A stretch of DNA of 19,619 nucleotides from an uncultured Sphingosinicella sp. (GTDB lineage: Bacteria > Pseudomonadota > Alphaproteobacteria > Sphingomonadales > Sphingomonadaceae): positions 1 to 19,619 of the forward strand of contig CAMPIH010000028.1 in the NCBI GenBank assembly GCA_946886275.1, read 5' to 3'. Shown one piece after another: positions 8,064-15,529 of the stretch. A model generated the notes under the pieces. The model was not told the DNA's origin and ran no database searches. It was given only the letters and a program-made list of their open reading frames with translations. The stretch's first letter is position 1; the number at the start of each line of letters is the position of its first letter. The position numbers were made by a program, and so were the translations under genes.

Positions 8064-8824
8064 AGCGGCTCGAAGGCCAGCATGCGCTCGTCACCGGCGG
8101 CGGCACCGGGATCGGCGCCTGCATCGCCCGCGCGCTGGCGGCGGAAGGCGCGAAACTCACCCTGGTCGGGCGGCGGCGCGAGAAGCTCGAGGAGGTCGGA
8201 TCGGGCGATTTCGACGCGCTGGTCGCGCCCGCCGACGTCACCAGCCGGGAAGAGGTGGACCGGGTGTTCGCGATAGCGCGCGAAGCCCAGGGACCGGTCA
8301 CGATCCTCGTCAACAATGCCGGCGCCGCCGACAGCGCTCCTTTCGAGCGGATCACGGACGATTTGTGGCGGCGGATGATGGCCGTCAATCTCGACGCCCT
8401 GCTCCATTGCTGTCAGGCCGCGCTTCCGGACCTGCGCGCCGCGGCTGCCGGCCGGATCGTCACCATCGCCTCGACTGCCGGGCTCAGAGGCTATGCCTAT
8501 ACGGTGGCCTATGCCGCGGCGAAGCACGGCGCCATCGGCCTCACCCGCGCGCTCGCGGTCGAGCTCGCCGGCAGCGCGGTCACGGTCAATGCCGTCTGCC
8601 CGGGATTCACCGACACCGATCTGACGGCCGACGCAACCACCCGGATCCGCGAGAAAACGGGGCGGAGCGAAGCGGAAGCGCGCGCCGATCTCGCCCGATT
8701 CAATCCCCAGGGCCGGCTCGTGACTCCGGAGGAGGTGGCGAGCGCGGTCCTCTGGCTGTGCCTTCCCGAAAGCGCGTCGATCACCGGCCAGGCGATCGCC
8801 GTGGCCGGCGGGGAAGTGATGTGA
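8060..8824 (+). CDS. Short-chain dehydrogenase/reductase in the aromatic-CoA operon
   Basis: The 254-residue protein is a classical SDR: NAD(P)-binding TGGGTGIG at 12-19, NNAG at 85-88, and catalytic S138, Y151 and K155 (YAAAK). GRRR after strand two suggests NADP preference. The C-terminal part ends [15 protein letters not shown] as in 3-oxoacyl-ACP reductase-like SDRs. In this operon it most likely acts as a 3-hydroxyacyl-CoA dehydrogenase, or as a ketone reductase on the ring-reduced CoA ester; the exact substrate is inference. The start overlaps the previous stop (ATGA), and the stop overlaps the MarR start (GTGA), consistent with translational coupling. Confidence 0.92.
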   Translation: MKRLEGQHALVTGGGTGIGACIARALAAEGAKLTLVGRRREKLEEVGSGDFDALVAPADVTSREEVDRVFAIAREAQGPVTILVNNAGAADSAPFERITDDLWRRMMAVNLDALLHCCQAALPDLRAAAAGRIVTIASTAGLRGYAYTVAYAAAKHGAIGLTRALAVELAGSAVTVNAVCPGFTDTDLTADATTRIREKTGRSEAEARADLARFNPQGRLVTPEEVASAVLWLCLPESASITGQAIAVAGGEVM

Positions 8825-9318
8825 GCCAGGCGGCACAGATCCGCGAGAAGCATGACGGCGCGCTCGGCGACCGCTCGAGCGTCCGGGTCTGGCTCCGGCT
8901 GCTGAGCTGCACCTTGGCGATCGAGAAGGAGGTGCAGCGCCGGTTCGCCGATCAGGACATGACCCTGCCGCGGTTCGACATCCTGGCAGCGCTCGATCGC
9001 AAGCCGGAAGGCCTCCCGATGGGTGCCCTGTCGCGCGCCTTGCTCGTCTCCAACGGCAATGTCACCCAGCTCGTCCAGAAGCTGGTCAGGGACGGCCTTG
9101 TCGAGATGAGTCCCCTGCCCTCGGACCGGAGATCCTCGATCGTCCGGCTCACCGGCGAGGGCCAGGAGCGGTTCCAGAAGCTCGCCCGGCTTCATCACGA
9201 CTGGATCGACGGGATGCTCGCCGGGCTGGATTTCACCCAGCGCGAACGGCTCTACGTCGCCCTCGGAGTGCTCAAGATGTCGATCGCGCGCGCGACTCAG
9301 GAAGGGAAAGACAGGTGA
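8821..9318 (+). CDS. MarR-family transcriptional regulator within the operon
   Basis: Starting at the GTG at 8821 (GTGA overlap with the SDR stop), the protein has 165 residues. It shows the MarR winged helix-turn-helix: [20 protein letters not shown] (51-70), recognition helix [18 protein letters not shown] (77-94) and a wing with [11 protein letters not shown] (101-111). Helices at both ends form the dimer interface. MarR proteins of aromatic-acid clusters usually repress and are released by the acyl-CoA intermediate, so this one probably senses an aromatic or alicyclic CoA ester; that is inferred from context. Its position inside the operon would make it autoregulatory. The palindrome at 5700-5714 is the best operator candidate in the window. 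Upstream in-frame codons belong to a frame overlapping the SDR and were not used. Confidence 0.9.
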   Translation: MSQAAQIREKHDGALGDRSSVRVWLRLLSCTLAIEKEVQRRFADQDMTLPRFDILAALDRKPEGLPMGALSRALLVSNGNVTQLVQKLVRDGLVEMSPLPSDRRSSIVRLTGEGQERFQKLARLHHDWIDGMLAGLDFTQRERLYVALGVLKMSIARATQEGKDR

Positions 9319-10139
9319 ATTCCAGGGACTTCCACCCCGACACGTTCGAGCCCGAGCATTTCCACTGGGACTTTTCGGACGGCGTCGCAACGATCACCCT
9401 CGATCGGCCCGAGCGGAAGAACCCGCTCACCTTCGACTCCTATGCCGAGCTTCGCGACCTGTTCCGGCTCCTCGTCTACGTCCGCGACGTCAAGGCGGTG
9501 ATCGTCGCCGGCGCCGGCGGCAATTTCAGCTCCGGCGGCGACGTCCACGAGATCATCGGCCCGCTGACCGAAATGGACATGCCTGGGCTGCTCGAATTCA
9601 CCCGGATGACCGGCGACCTCGTCAAGGCGATGCGCGCCTGCCCGCAGCCGATCGTCGCGGCGCTCGACGGGGTCTGCGTCGGCGCCGGCGCCATCCTCGC
9701 CATGGCCTCCGACATTCGCCTCGCCACGCCGGAGACGAAGACCGCCTTCCTGTTCACCCGAGTCGGCCTCGCCGGCTGCGACATGGGCGCCTGCGCGATC
9801 CTTCCGCGGATCATCGGCCAGGGCCGCGCCTCCGAACTGCTGTTCACCGGCCGGGTGATGAATGCTGCCGAGGGCGAACATTGGGGCTTCCACAACCGGC
9901 TCGTTCCCTCCGGCCAGTTGCTGGACGAAGCCCGGTCGCTCGCCCGCAGCCTGGCGGGCGGCCCGACCTTCGCCCACGGCATCACCAAGACCCAGCTCAA
10001 CACCGAATGGGCGGTGAGCATCGACGTCGCCATCGAAATGGAGGCGCAGGCGCAGGCGATCTGCATGGCGACCAACGACTTCCGCCGCGCCTTCCAGGCC
10101 TTCGCCGCGAAGGAGAAGCCGGAGTTCAAGGGTGATTGA
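9315..10139 (+). CDS. Crotonase-superfamily (enoyl-CoA hydratase family) protein without canonical Glu pair
   Basis: The 274-residue protein begins at a GTG that overlaps the MarR stop (GTGA). Crotonase landmarks are [16 protein letters not shown] (25-39), the first oxyanion segment [13 protein letters not shown] (68-80) and the second, [15 protein letters not shown] (119-133). Aligned to enoyl-CoA hydratase, Glu144 corresponds to I127 and Glu164 to R149, so the normal water-activating pair is missing. The segment [20 protein letters not shown] (151-170) is distinctive. It is therefore probably not an ordinary hydratase; given its neighbours, hydrolytic ring opening, isomerisation or another CoA-ester reaction in the anthranilate pathway is plausible. 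A conserved non-canonical subfamily of such proteins accompanies abm-type clusters, from memory. Confidence 0.88.
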   Translation: MNSRDFHPDTFEPEHFHWDFSDGVATITLDRPERKNPLTFDSYAELRDLFRLLVYVRDVKAVIVAGAGGNFSSGGDVHEIIGPLTEMDMPGLLEFTRMTGDLVKAMRACPQPIVAALDGVCVGAGAILAMASDIRLATPETKTAFLFTRVGLAGCDMGACAILPRIIGQGRASELLFTGRVMNAAEGEHWGFHNRLVPSGQLLDEARSLARSLAGGPTFAHGITKTQLNTEWAVSIDVAIEMEAQAQAICMATNDFRRAFQAFAAKEKPEFKGD

Positions 10140-10142
10140 ACG

Positions 10143-10198
10143 CCCTCACCCTCCCGGCTCGCTTCGCCAGCTTCCTCTCCCTCCAGGGAAGAGGGCAA
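10143..10198. repeat. Pyrimidine-rich intergenic repeat-like element with hairpin
   Basis: The 60-bp gap inside the operon is unlike the flanking coding DNA. It has CCCTCACCCTCCCGGCTCGC, then a Pyr-rich stretch and a hairpin CCTCTcCCT/AGGgAAGAGG at 10174-10194. It resembles the dispersed CCCTC...GAGGG intergenic repeats that I associate with sphingomonad and related genomes. Its right arm, GAGGG at 10191-10195, also provides the Shine-Dalgarno for the next gene. No other copy is in this window. Confidence 0.45.
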
Positions 10199-10199
10199 C

Positions 10200-11378
10200 A
10201 TGAGCGACCGCTTGTTTCTCGACTGGCCGTTCTTCGACGACAGCCACCGCCGGCTCGCCGAAGCGCTTGAGGCCTGGTGCTCGGCCGAACTGGCGGCGCC
10301 CCATGGCGAGGACGTCGACGCCGAGTGCCGCGACCTCGTCCGAAGGCTCGGCTCGGCCGGCTGGCTCCGTTATTGCGTTCCGGCCGCCCATGGCGGACTC
10401 CACGATTCGCTCGACGTCCGCTCGCTGGCGCTGATCCGCGAGACCCTCGCCCGCCATTCCGGACTCGCCGATTTCGCCTTCGCGATGCAGGGACTCGGAT
10501 CGGGCGCGATCAGCCTGTTCGGAAGCGAGGCGCAGAAAGCGTCCTACCTTCCGGCCGTCGCCGCAGGCGAAAAGATCGCCGCCTTCGCCCTCACCGAGCC
10601 CAATTCCGGTTCCGACGTCGCGGCGATCGAAACTTCGGCGCGCGAGGACGGCGTGGGCTTCGTCGTCGACGGCGCCAAGACCTATATCTCCAACGGCGGG
10701 ATCGCCGATTTCTACGTCCTGTTCGCTCGCACCGGCGAGGCGCCGGGCGCCAAGGGCCTTTCCGCCTTCATCGTCGATCGCGGCACGCCTGGGCTGGACG
10801 ACAGCGAGCGGATCCGGGTGATCGCGCCCCACCCGCTGGCGACGCTTCGGTTCGACGCGATGCGATTGCCGCAATCCGCCTTGCTCGGCGAACGGGGGCG
10901 AGGCTTCGCTCAGGCGATGGCCACGCTCGACGTCTTCCGGACCACCGTCGGTGCCGCCGCTCTGGGCTTTGCCCGAAGAGCGCTCGACGAGGCGACGTCC
11001 CGGGCCCTCGACCGCCGGCTCGGGCAGGCCCGACTAGCCGACAATGCCATCGTCCAGTCGCTGCTGGCTGAAATGGTCGTCGACGTCGAGACGTCCGCCT
11101 TGCTCGTCTATCGCGCCGCCTGGCTTCGCGACGTCAGGGCCCAGCGCAACAGCAAGGAGGCGGCGATCGCCAAGCTCCACGCCACCGATCGCGCACAGCA
11201 GGTGATCGACAAGGCCGTCCAGATCTTCGGCGGTCTCGGAGTCACGGTCGGCGTACCCGTCGAAAGCCTTTATCGGGAGATCAGGGCGTTGCGGATCTAC
11301 GAAGGCGCTTCGGAAGTGCAGAAAATCGTCATCGCCCGAAATCATCTCGCGGAACATGTCGGGGAGCGCCGATCGTGA
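10200..11378 (+). CDS. Acyl-CoA dehydrogenase
   Basis: The 392-residue flavoprotein has the normal length and landmarks of the family: the middle-domain [16 protein letters not shown] and [17 protein letters not shown], the C-terminal QIFGGLGV, and [16 protein letters not shown] with the catalytic base probably E368. It oxidises an acyl-CoA to the 2,3-enoyl-CoA with FAD and passes electrons to ETF. In this operon the substrate is probably an alicyclic or ring-opened acyl-CoA from aminobenzoate breakdown; that is inference. It is the only gene of the cluster that does not overlap its upstream neighbour. A repeat-like hairpin precedes it, and the GAGGG of that element is its ribosome site, 4 nt from the ATG. 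The stop overlaps the next start (GTGA). Confidence 0.93.
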   Translation: MSDRLFLDWPFFDDSHRRLAEALEAWCSAELAAPHGEDVDAECRDLVRRLGSAGWLRYCVPAAHGGLHDSLDVRSLALIRETLARHSGLADFAFAMQGLGSGAISLFGSEAQKASYLPAVAAGEKIAAFALTEPNSGSDVAAIETSAREDGVGFVVDGAKTYISNGGIADFYVLFARTGEAPGAKGLSAFIVDRGTPGLDDSERIRVIAPHPLATLRFDAMRLPQSALLGERGRGFAQAMATLDVFRTTVGAAALGFARRALDEATSRALDRRLGQARLADNAIVQSLLAEMVVDVETSALLVYRAAWLRDVRAQRNSKEAAIAKLHATDRAQQVIDKAVQIFGGLGVTVGVPVESLYREIRALRIYEGASEVQKIVIARNHLAEHVGERRS

Positions 11379-11770
11379 AGACCCTTCTCCCGCCCGGATG
11401 GCCGAGGCCGAGAGGCTATGCCAACGGCGTCTCGGCGAGCGGCCGGACCATCGTCACCGCCGGAGTCGTCGGCTGGACCGCCGAGGAAAAATTCGAAGCC
11501 GCCGACCTCGCCGGCCAGTTCCGCCAGGCGCTCGCCAACATCATCGCCATCCTCGCCGAGGACGGCGCCGGCCCCGAGCATATCGTCCGGATGACCTGCT
11601 ACGTCACCGACATCGACGAATATCGGTCCAGCCTCGCCGGCATCGGCGACGCCTGGCGAGACATGATCGGCCGCCATTTCCCGGCGATGGCGATGGTCGC
11701 CGTCACCGCCTTGGTCGAGCCCGAAGCGAAGATCGAAATCGAAGCCACAGCGATCGTGCCCGAACCATGA
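11375..11770 (+). CDS. RidA-fold protein (YjgF/YER057c/UK114) lacking the catalytic arginine
   Basis: The 131-residue protein starts at a GTG overlapping the dehydrogenase stop and ends with an ATGA overlap into the ligase. It has the full RidA fold with the C-terminal [11 protein letters not shown] signature (119-129). In RidA enamine/imine deaminases the segment FPARSxVEV carries Arg105; here it reads FPAMAMVAV with M105, so the deaminase residue is absent. The protein should form the usual trimer with interface clefts in the cytosol. The proposed first product of the pathway is an enamine CoA ester, so a deamination role looks attractive, but the missing Arg means a different chemistry or a binding role is equally likely. 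Confidence 0.9.
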   Translation: MKTLLPPGWPRPRGYANGVSASGRTIVTAGVVGWTAEEKFEAADLAGQFRQALANIIAILAEDGAGPEHIVRMTCYVTDIDEYRSSLAGIGDAWRDMIGRHFPAMAMVAVTALVEPEAKIEIEATAIVPEP

Positions 11771-13368
11771 ACAGCGCCCATGTCGACACCTTCATACGCG
11801 ACCGCCTGCCTCCCGCGGCGCTTCAGCCGGAATTCCTCTTCACCCTTCCGGAGCTCCAATATCCGGAGAGCCTCAATTCCGCCGTCGAGCTGATCGACCG
11901 CCACGAGCGCGACCGGCTTGCGCTGATCAACGATGTCGGTCGCTGGACCTATGGCGAGATGGCCGACCTTTCCGACCGGATCGCCCGCCTCCTCGCCGAG
12001 GAGGAGGGACTCGTGCCCGGCAACCGCGTGCTTCTTCGCGGGCCCAACAATGCGATGCTGTTCGCCTGCTGGCTCGGGATCCTCAAGGCCGGTGGGGTCG
12101 TCGTCGCGACGATGCCGATCCTCCGCGGCGGCGAGGTCGCGACGATCCTCGAGCGGGCTCAGGTCAGCCACGCCATCGTCGATTCCCGGACGCTGGACGA
12201 TTATTCCGCCGGCGCCGACCAGGCCCGAACCGTGCGGTCGCTGCTCACCTATGACGGCGACTCGGGCAGCGGCGAGCTCGAGCGGCGCCTGATGAACGTC
12301 GCGCCGGGCTTCGAAGCGGTCGCCACCCAACGCGACGACGTCGCCCTGATCGCCTTCACCTCCGGCACGACCGGCCGGCCGAAGGGCTGCGTCCATTATC
12401 ATCGCGACGTGCTCGCCAGCGCCGACAGCTTCGCCCGCCACGTGCTGAAGCCGGGACCGGACGACCGCTGGGCCTGCTCCGCTCCGATCGCCTTCACCTT
12501 CGGCCTCGGAATGCTCCTGACCTTCCCGTGGCGCTTCGGTGGAGCGGCGGTCACGATCGAGACGCCCGGCCCGAAGCCCCTCCTTGAGGCGATCGCGAAG
12601 CACCGGGTCACGACGCTCGCCACCGCGCCGACCGCCTACAAAGCGATGCGCTCGATGCTGACCGGTCATGACGTGGCTTCGCTCCGAACCTGCGTGTCGG
12701 CCGGCGAGCATCTGCCGGCCTCGACCTGGCACGCCTGGAAGGAGTCGACCGGACTCGCCATCGTCGACGGGATCGGCGCCACCGAGATGATGCATATCTT
12801 CATCTCCGCGAGCGGCGACGAGATCCGCCCGGGCGCGACCGGCAAGGCGGTTCCGGGCTATGTCGCGACGATCCTCGACGAAGCGGGCGTTGCGCTCGAC
12901 AGCGGGACTGGCCGGCTGGCCGTGAAAGGGCCCACCGGCTGCCGCTATTTCGACGACGAGCGCCAGCGCGATTATGTCCAGAACGGCTGGAACGTCACCG
13001 GCGATACCTACCGGAAGGACGAGGAAGGCTATTTCTGGTACCTCGCCCGCTCCGACGACATGATCGTCTCGTCGGGCTACAACATCGCCGCGCCGGAAGT
13101 GGAAAACGCCCTGCTCGCTCACGACTCGGTCGAGGAATGCGCGGTCGTCGGAATCCCCTGCGAGGAAAGGGGGCAGAAGGTGAAGGCCTTCGTCGTCCTG
13201 GCGCCCGGCTACGCACCCGACGCCGAAGCGGTCACCCTGCTCCAGGACCATGTCAAGGCGAGCATCGCACCGTACAAATATCCCCGTGAGATCGCCTTCG
13301 TCGATGCTTTGCCGAAAACCGTCACCGGCAAGCTGCAACGCTTTGCGTTGCGTCATCGAAACGGATAA
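11767..13368 (+). CDS. Benzoate-CoA ligase family protein, probable 2-aminobenzoate (anthranilate)-CoA ligase
   Basis: From the ATG at 11767 (ATGA overlap with the RidA-fold gene) the protein has 533 residues, normal for the benzoate-CoA ligase family. Adenylation motifs are FTSGTTGRPKG (P-loop, around 197-207), GIGATEMMH (335-343), the DTYRKDEEGY motif, SSGYNIAAPEVE (435-446) and PKTVTGKLQRF with catalytic Lys K522. It would activate an aromatic acid to its CoA thioester with ATP, feeding the monooxygenase/reductase encoded at the start of the operon. Anthranilate is the best guess from the neighbours (Azoarcus AbmG is the comparable enzyme, from memory); benzoate or salicylate cannot be excluded. 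The reading frame stays open to 11356, but this upstream part overlaps the RidA-fold gene and is not used. No terminator is evident in the 60 bp after the stop. Confidence 0.9.
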   Translation: MNSAHVDTFIRDRLPPAALQPEFLFTLPELQYPESLNSAVELIDRHERDRLALINDVGRWTYGEMADLSDRIARLLAEEEGLVPGNRVLLRGPNNAMLFACWLGILKAGGVVVATMPILRGGEVATILERAQVSHAIVDSRTLDDYSAGADQARTVRSLLTYDGDSGSGELERRLMNVAPGFEAVATQRDDVALIAFTSGTTGRPKGCVHYHRDVLASADSFARHVLKPGPDDRWACSAPIAFTFGLGMLLTFPWRFGGAAVTIETPGPKPLLEAIAKHRVTTLATAPTAYKAMRSMLTGHDVASLRTCVSAGEHLPASTWHAWKESTGLAIVDGIGATEMMHIFISASGDEIRPGATGKAVPGYVATILDEAGVALDSGTGRLAVKGPTGCRYFDDERQRDYVQNGWNVTGDTYRKDEEGYFWYLARSDDMIVSSGYNIAAPEVENALLAHDSVEECAVVGIPCEERGQKVKAFVVLAPGYAPDAEAVTLLQDHVKASIAPYKYPREIAFVDALPKTVTGKLQRFALRHRNG

Positions 13369-13428
13369 GCCTTCGTAATCGCGTCCTTAATCGCCGTGGG
13401 GGCGGGCGCGTATCGGGGGGATGACGAC

Positions 13429-13890
13429 ATGAAGAAATTGACGATCGCGGCCGTCCTGGCGGCTCAAATGCTGACGGCGGCTCAGCCGGCCCTGGCGGCG
13501 GATCTGACCGACACCCGGGCGCAGCGCACCGGCGCCTTCGCCGGTTTCCGGCTCCGTCTTCCGCTCGACGGCGAAGCGGGGCGGCAGCCGATCCGCGCCG
13601 GCCTGACCCTCGCGCCTACCTTCCAGACGGAGAGCCGGAGCGGCGAGGTCCGCACCCGCTTCGGGGAAGGCCTCGAGCTCGGAATTTCCGGCGACCGGCC
13701 CGTTCGCCTGTCCTTCGCCGGAACGCCGGTGTCCCGGCTCGCTCAGGGACCGGCCGGACCGGACGGCCAGCGCGCCGGCGTGTCGACGATCGGCTGGGTC
13801 GCGATCGGGGTCGGCGTCGTCGCGGTGACGCTCTTCGCCTTGTACGGCCTGTGCGGAAGCGGCGAGATCTGCAGCACCGACGACGAATAA
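13429..13890 (+). CDS. Small exported protein of unknown family, copy 1 of 3
   Basis: The 153-residue protein starts at 13429 with a run of G 8 nt upstream; the longer GTG start at 13396 would spoil the signal peptide. It has a signal peptide (MKKLTIAAVLAAQMLTAAQP, cleavage near ALAA-DL), a beta-rich middle with FAGFRLRLPLDGEAGR, RAGLTLAPT, RTRFGEGLELG and LSFAGTPVSRL, then GVSTIGWVAIGVG leading into a transmembrane segment (about 120-141) and an acidic tail with a C-x5-C pair. Copy 2 follows after 23 bp and copy 3 lies 2.7 kb away. I do not recognise the function. Location is probably the inner membrane with the middle part in the periplasm. It begins 60 bp after the CoA-ligase stop and may or may not be cotranscribed. 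Confidence 0.8.
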   Translation: MKKLTIAAVLAAQMLTAAQPALAADLTDTRAQRTGAFAGFRLRLPLDGEAGRQPIRAGLTLAPTFQTESRSGEVRTRFGEGLELGISGDRPVRLSFAGTPVSRLAQGPAGPDGQRAGVSTIGWVAIGVGVVAVTLFALYGLCGSGEICSTDDE

Positions 13891-13913
13891 GCCCTCGAGG
13901 AAAGGATAGAGCA

Positions 13914-14369
13914 ATGAGGAAAGTTGCCATTTCGACACTGATCGCCGCCCAGATCCTGGCCGCCCAGCCGGCGCTGGCAGCCGATCTCGCCAACAGCCAG
14001 ACCCACGATAGCGGGTTCTTTGCCGGTTTCAGGGTTCGACTTGCGCTCGACGGCGAGGCCGGCCGCCAGCCGGTCCGAGCCGGCCTCGCGCTGGCGCCGA
14101 CTCTTCGGTCGCAATCGTCCAGCGGCGAAGTGCGAACCCGCTTCGGCGAAGGTCTCGAGCTCGGCGTCAGCGGACGCGAGCCGCTCCGGCTGTCGATCGC
14201 CGGCACGCCGGTCTCGCGTCTCGTCCAGGGGCGATCGGGGCCGGAGGGCGAAAAGGCGGGGGTCTCGACCCTCGGCTGGGTGGCGATCGGAGTCGGCGCT
14301 CTCGTCACCGTCGTTCTCGTCGCAAGCGCCATCTGCCTCAGCGACAGCGATTGCATCCCGAGCGAATAG
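13914..14369 (+). CDS. Small exported protein of unknown family, copy 2 of 3
   Basis: This 151-residue paralogue of the upstream gene shares long identical stretches with it (LDGEAGRQP, GEVRTRFGEGLELG, AGTPVSRL, GWVAIGVG), so it probably arose by tandem duplication. The layout is the same: signal peptide (MRKVAISTLIAAQILAAQP, ALAA-DL), beta-rich domain, GVSTLGWVAIGVG plus a transmembrane segment, and a C-x5-C pair near the acidic C-terminus. A Shine-Dalgarno-like AGGA lies about 8 nt before the ATG. The stop is only 3 bp from the convergent glutathione S-transferase-like stop, with a shared hairpin over both ends. Function unknown. Confidence 0.82.
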   Translation: MRKVAISTLIAAQILAAQPALAADLANSQTHDSGFFAGFRVRLALDGEAGRQPVRAGLALAPTLRSQSSSGEVRTRFGEGLELGVSGREPLRLSIAGTPVSRLVQGRSGPEGEKAGVSTLGWVAIGVGALVTVVLVASAICLSDSDCIPSE

Positions 14370-14387
14370 GAATCACATCGGGATGTA
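14352..14387. terminator. Inverted repeat shared by two convergent gene ends
   Basis: CATCCCGA (14354-14361) and TCGGGATG (14378-14385) form a perfect 8-bp stem around a 16-nt loop, extended by one wobble and one A-T pair to 14352/14387. It covers the stop codons of both convergent genes (TAG at 14367-14369 and, on the minus strand, TGA at 14375-14373), which leave only 3 bp between them. There is no T-run on either strand. A bidirectional hairpin acting on both transcripts is a reasonable reading. Confidence 0.45.
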
Positions 14388-14987
14388 GCCGGGCTCGGCG
14401 GCCACGTCGCCGAGCCAGCGGCCGATCGCGGGATAGGCATGGAGGTCGAACCCGCCCTCCTCGGCGACATGGGTGTAGGCATAGAGCACGACGTCGGCGA
14501 GGCTGAGCCGATCGGCGACGAAGAAGCGCCGCTGCTTGAGATGCTCGTCCATCAGCTTCAGGGCCGAATCGCCGGTCGACCTTTTGACCGGAATCTGCGC
14601 TCGCTGGGCCTCGGTCAGGGAATCGGCGCCGATATAGTGAAGCCAGAAGCGAAGGGTCGCGACATTGGGCTCGTGACTATATTGCTCCCAGAACATCCAC
14701 CGAAGCATGTCGGCTCGATCGAAGCGGTCTTCCGGGATCAGCCGCGAGCCTTCGGCGAGAAAGACGCAGGCGGCGTTGCTCTCGGGCAGGAATCGGTCGC
14801 CGATCTGGAGCACGGGGATCCGGCCGTTCGCATTGACGTCGGCGAGGAATTCGGGCGTCCGCGTTTCGCCGCGCAAGATGTCGTAGCTTCGGCGCTCGAT
14901 TGGCAGGCCGACCAGAGCGGCGGTCAGTGCGACCTTGTAGCAATTGCTGGATTTCGGATCCTCGTGAAGAACCAGCCGCTCGTTCAT
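14373..14987 (-). CDS. Glutathione S-transferase-like protein
   Basis: The 204-residue protein has the GST layout: an N-terminal thioredoxin-like domain with LHEDPKSSNCYKVAL (7-21), the cis-Pro element NGRIPVLQIG and the glutathione-contact ESNAACVFLAEG, then an all-helical C-terminal domain with FFVADRLSLADVVLYAYTHV and the PAIGRWLG end. Such proteins conjugate, isomerise or reduce substrates with glutathione in the cytosol; the substrate cannot be told. I chose the ATG at 14987, which overlaps the preceding stop (ATGA) and opens directly with the first beta strand. An open frame to 15089 lies within the upstream gene. It is the last gene of a three-gene minus-strand block. Confidence 0.88.
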   Translation of the reverse strand: MNERLVLHEDPKSSNCYKVALTAALVGLPIERRSYDILRGETRTPEFLADVNANGRIPVLQIGDRFLPESNAACVFLAEGSRLIPEDRFDRADMLRWMFWEQYSHEPNVATLRFWLHYIGADSLTEAQRAQIPVKRSTGDSALKLMDEHLKQRRFFVADRLSLADVVLYAYTHVAEEGGFDLHAYPAIGRWLGDVAAEPGYIPM

Positions 14988-15520
14988 TCGCCTCGCTCGC
15001 TTTCCTCGGCCAGGGCCTTGGCCCGTCTGATCTCGACACTGGAGAGGATCTGCCAGAGCGCAAGCCCAAGGACGATCAGCCAGCCCCACAAGTGCCGGTA
15101 CCAGCCGAAGGCATAGCCGGCAGCGGGATCCCGGCCGGTCACCTCCTCGATCAGCGCCCGTCCCTCCTCATCGAGAAGAGCAAGCCTGGTGCCGCCGCGC
15201 ATCTCCAGGAACGCGGCGAAGCCGGATTCGGCATAAGCAGCGAACGGCATTCCGAGAATGTTCCATTCGCGGTAGGTCCAGCCGAATTTCAGCTTTGGCG
15301 GCGATCGCGTCGCCTCGGCCTGCGCCCTTGCCGACATGTAGGGATAAAGGGAATCGCCCCACTGGATATCGCGGCGAAGCTGAGCCAGCCGCGGATCGTC
15401 CGGCAGGACTGCGATCTCGTCTATTCGCGGGCTGCTCGTGAGTCCCCAGGGGCGGTCGCTCAGGATCAGGATCGCGGCCATTGCCGCGGCAAGAATGAGA
15501 AGGACGGTTCGGGACGACAT
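14984..15520 (-). CDS. Two-transmembrane protein of unknown function
   Basis: The 178-residue protein has an N-terminal hydrophobic segment (TVLLILAAAMAAILIL, about 5-20) and a second one near the C-terminus (LWGWLIVLGLALWQIL, about 144-159), with a soluble middle of about 120 residues. That middle contains KFGWTYREWNILGMPFAAYA and is probably periplasmic, while the basic-acidic tail (RRAKALAEESERG) is probably cytosolic. I do not recognise the family. The start at 15520 lies 9 bp after the quinone oxidoreductase stop; the stop overlaps the next start. The tight packing suggests cotranscription with the oxidoreductase and the GST-like gene. Confidence 0.75.
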   Translation of the reverse strand: MSSRTVLLILAAAMAAILILSDRPWGLTSSPRIDEIAVLPDDPRLAQLRRDIQWGDSLYPYMSARAQAEATRSPPKLKFGWTYREWNILGMPFAAYAESGFAAFLEMRGGTRLALLDEEGRALIEEVTGRDPAAGYAFGWYRHLWGWLIVLGLALWQILSSVEIRRAKALAEESERGE

Positions 15521-15529
15521 GATCTCGGC

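Noticed and set aside
11356..11766. Upstream extension of the CoA ligase frame
   Set aside because: It overlaps the whole RidA-fold gene in another frame; the ATG at 11767 has the ATGA coupling seen across the operon.
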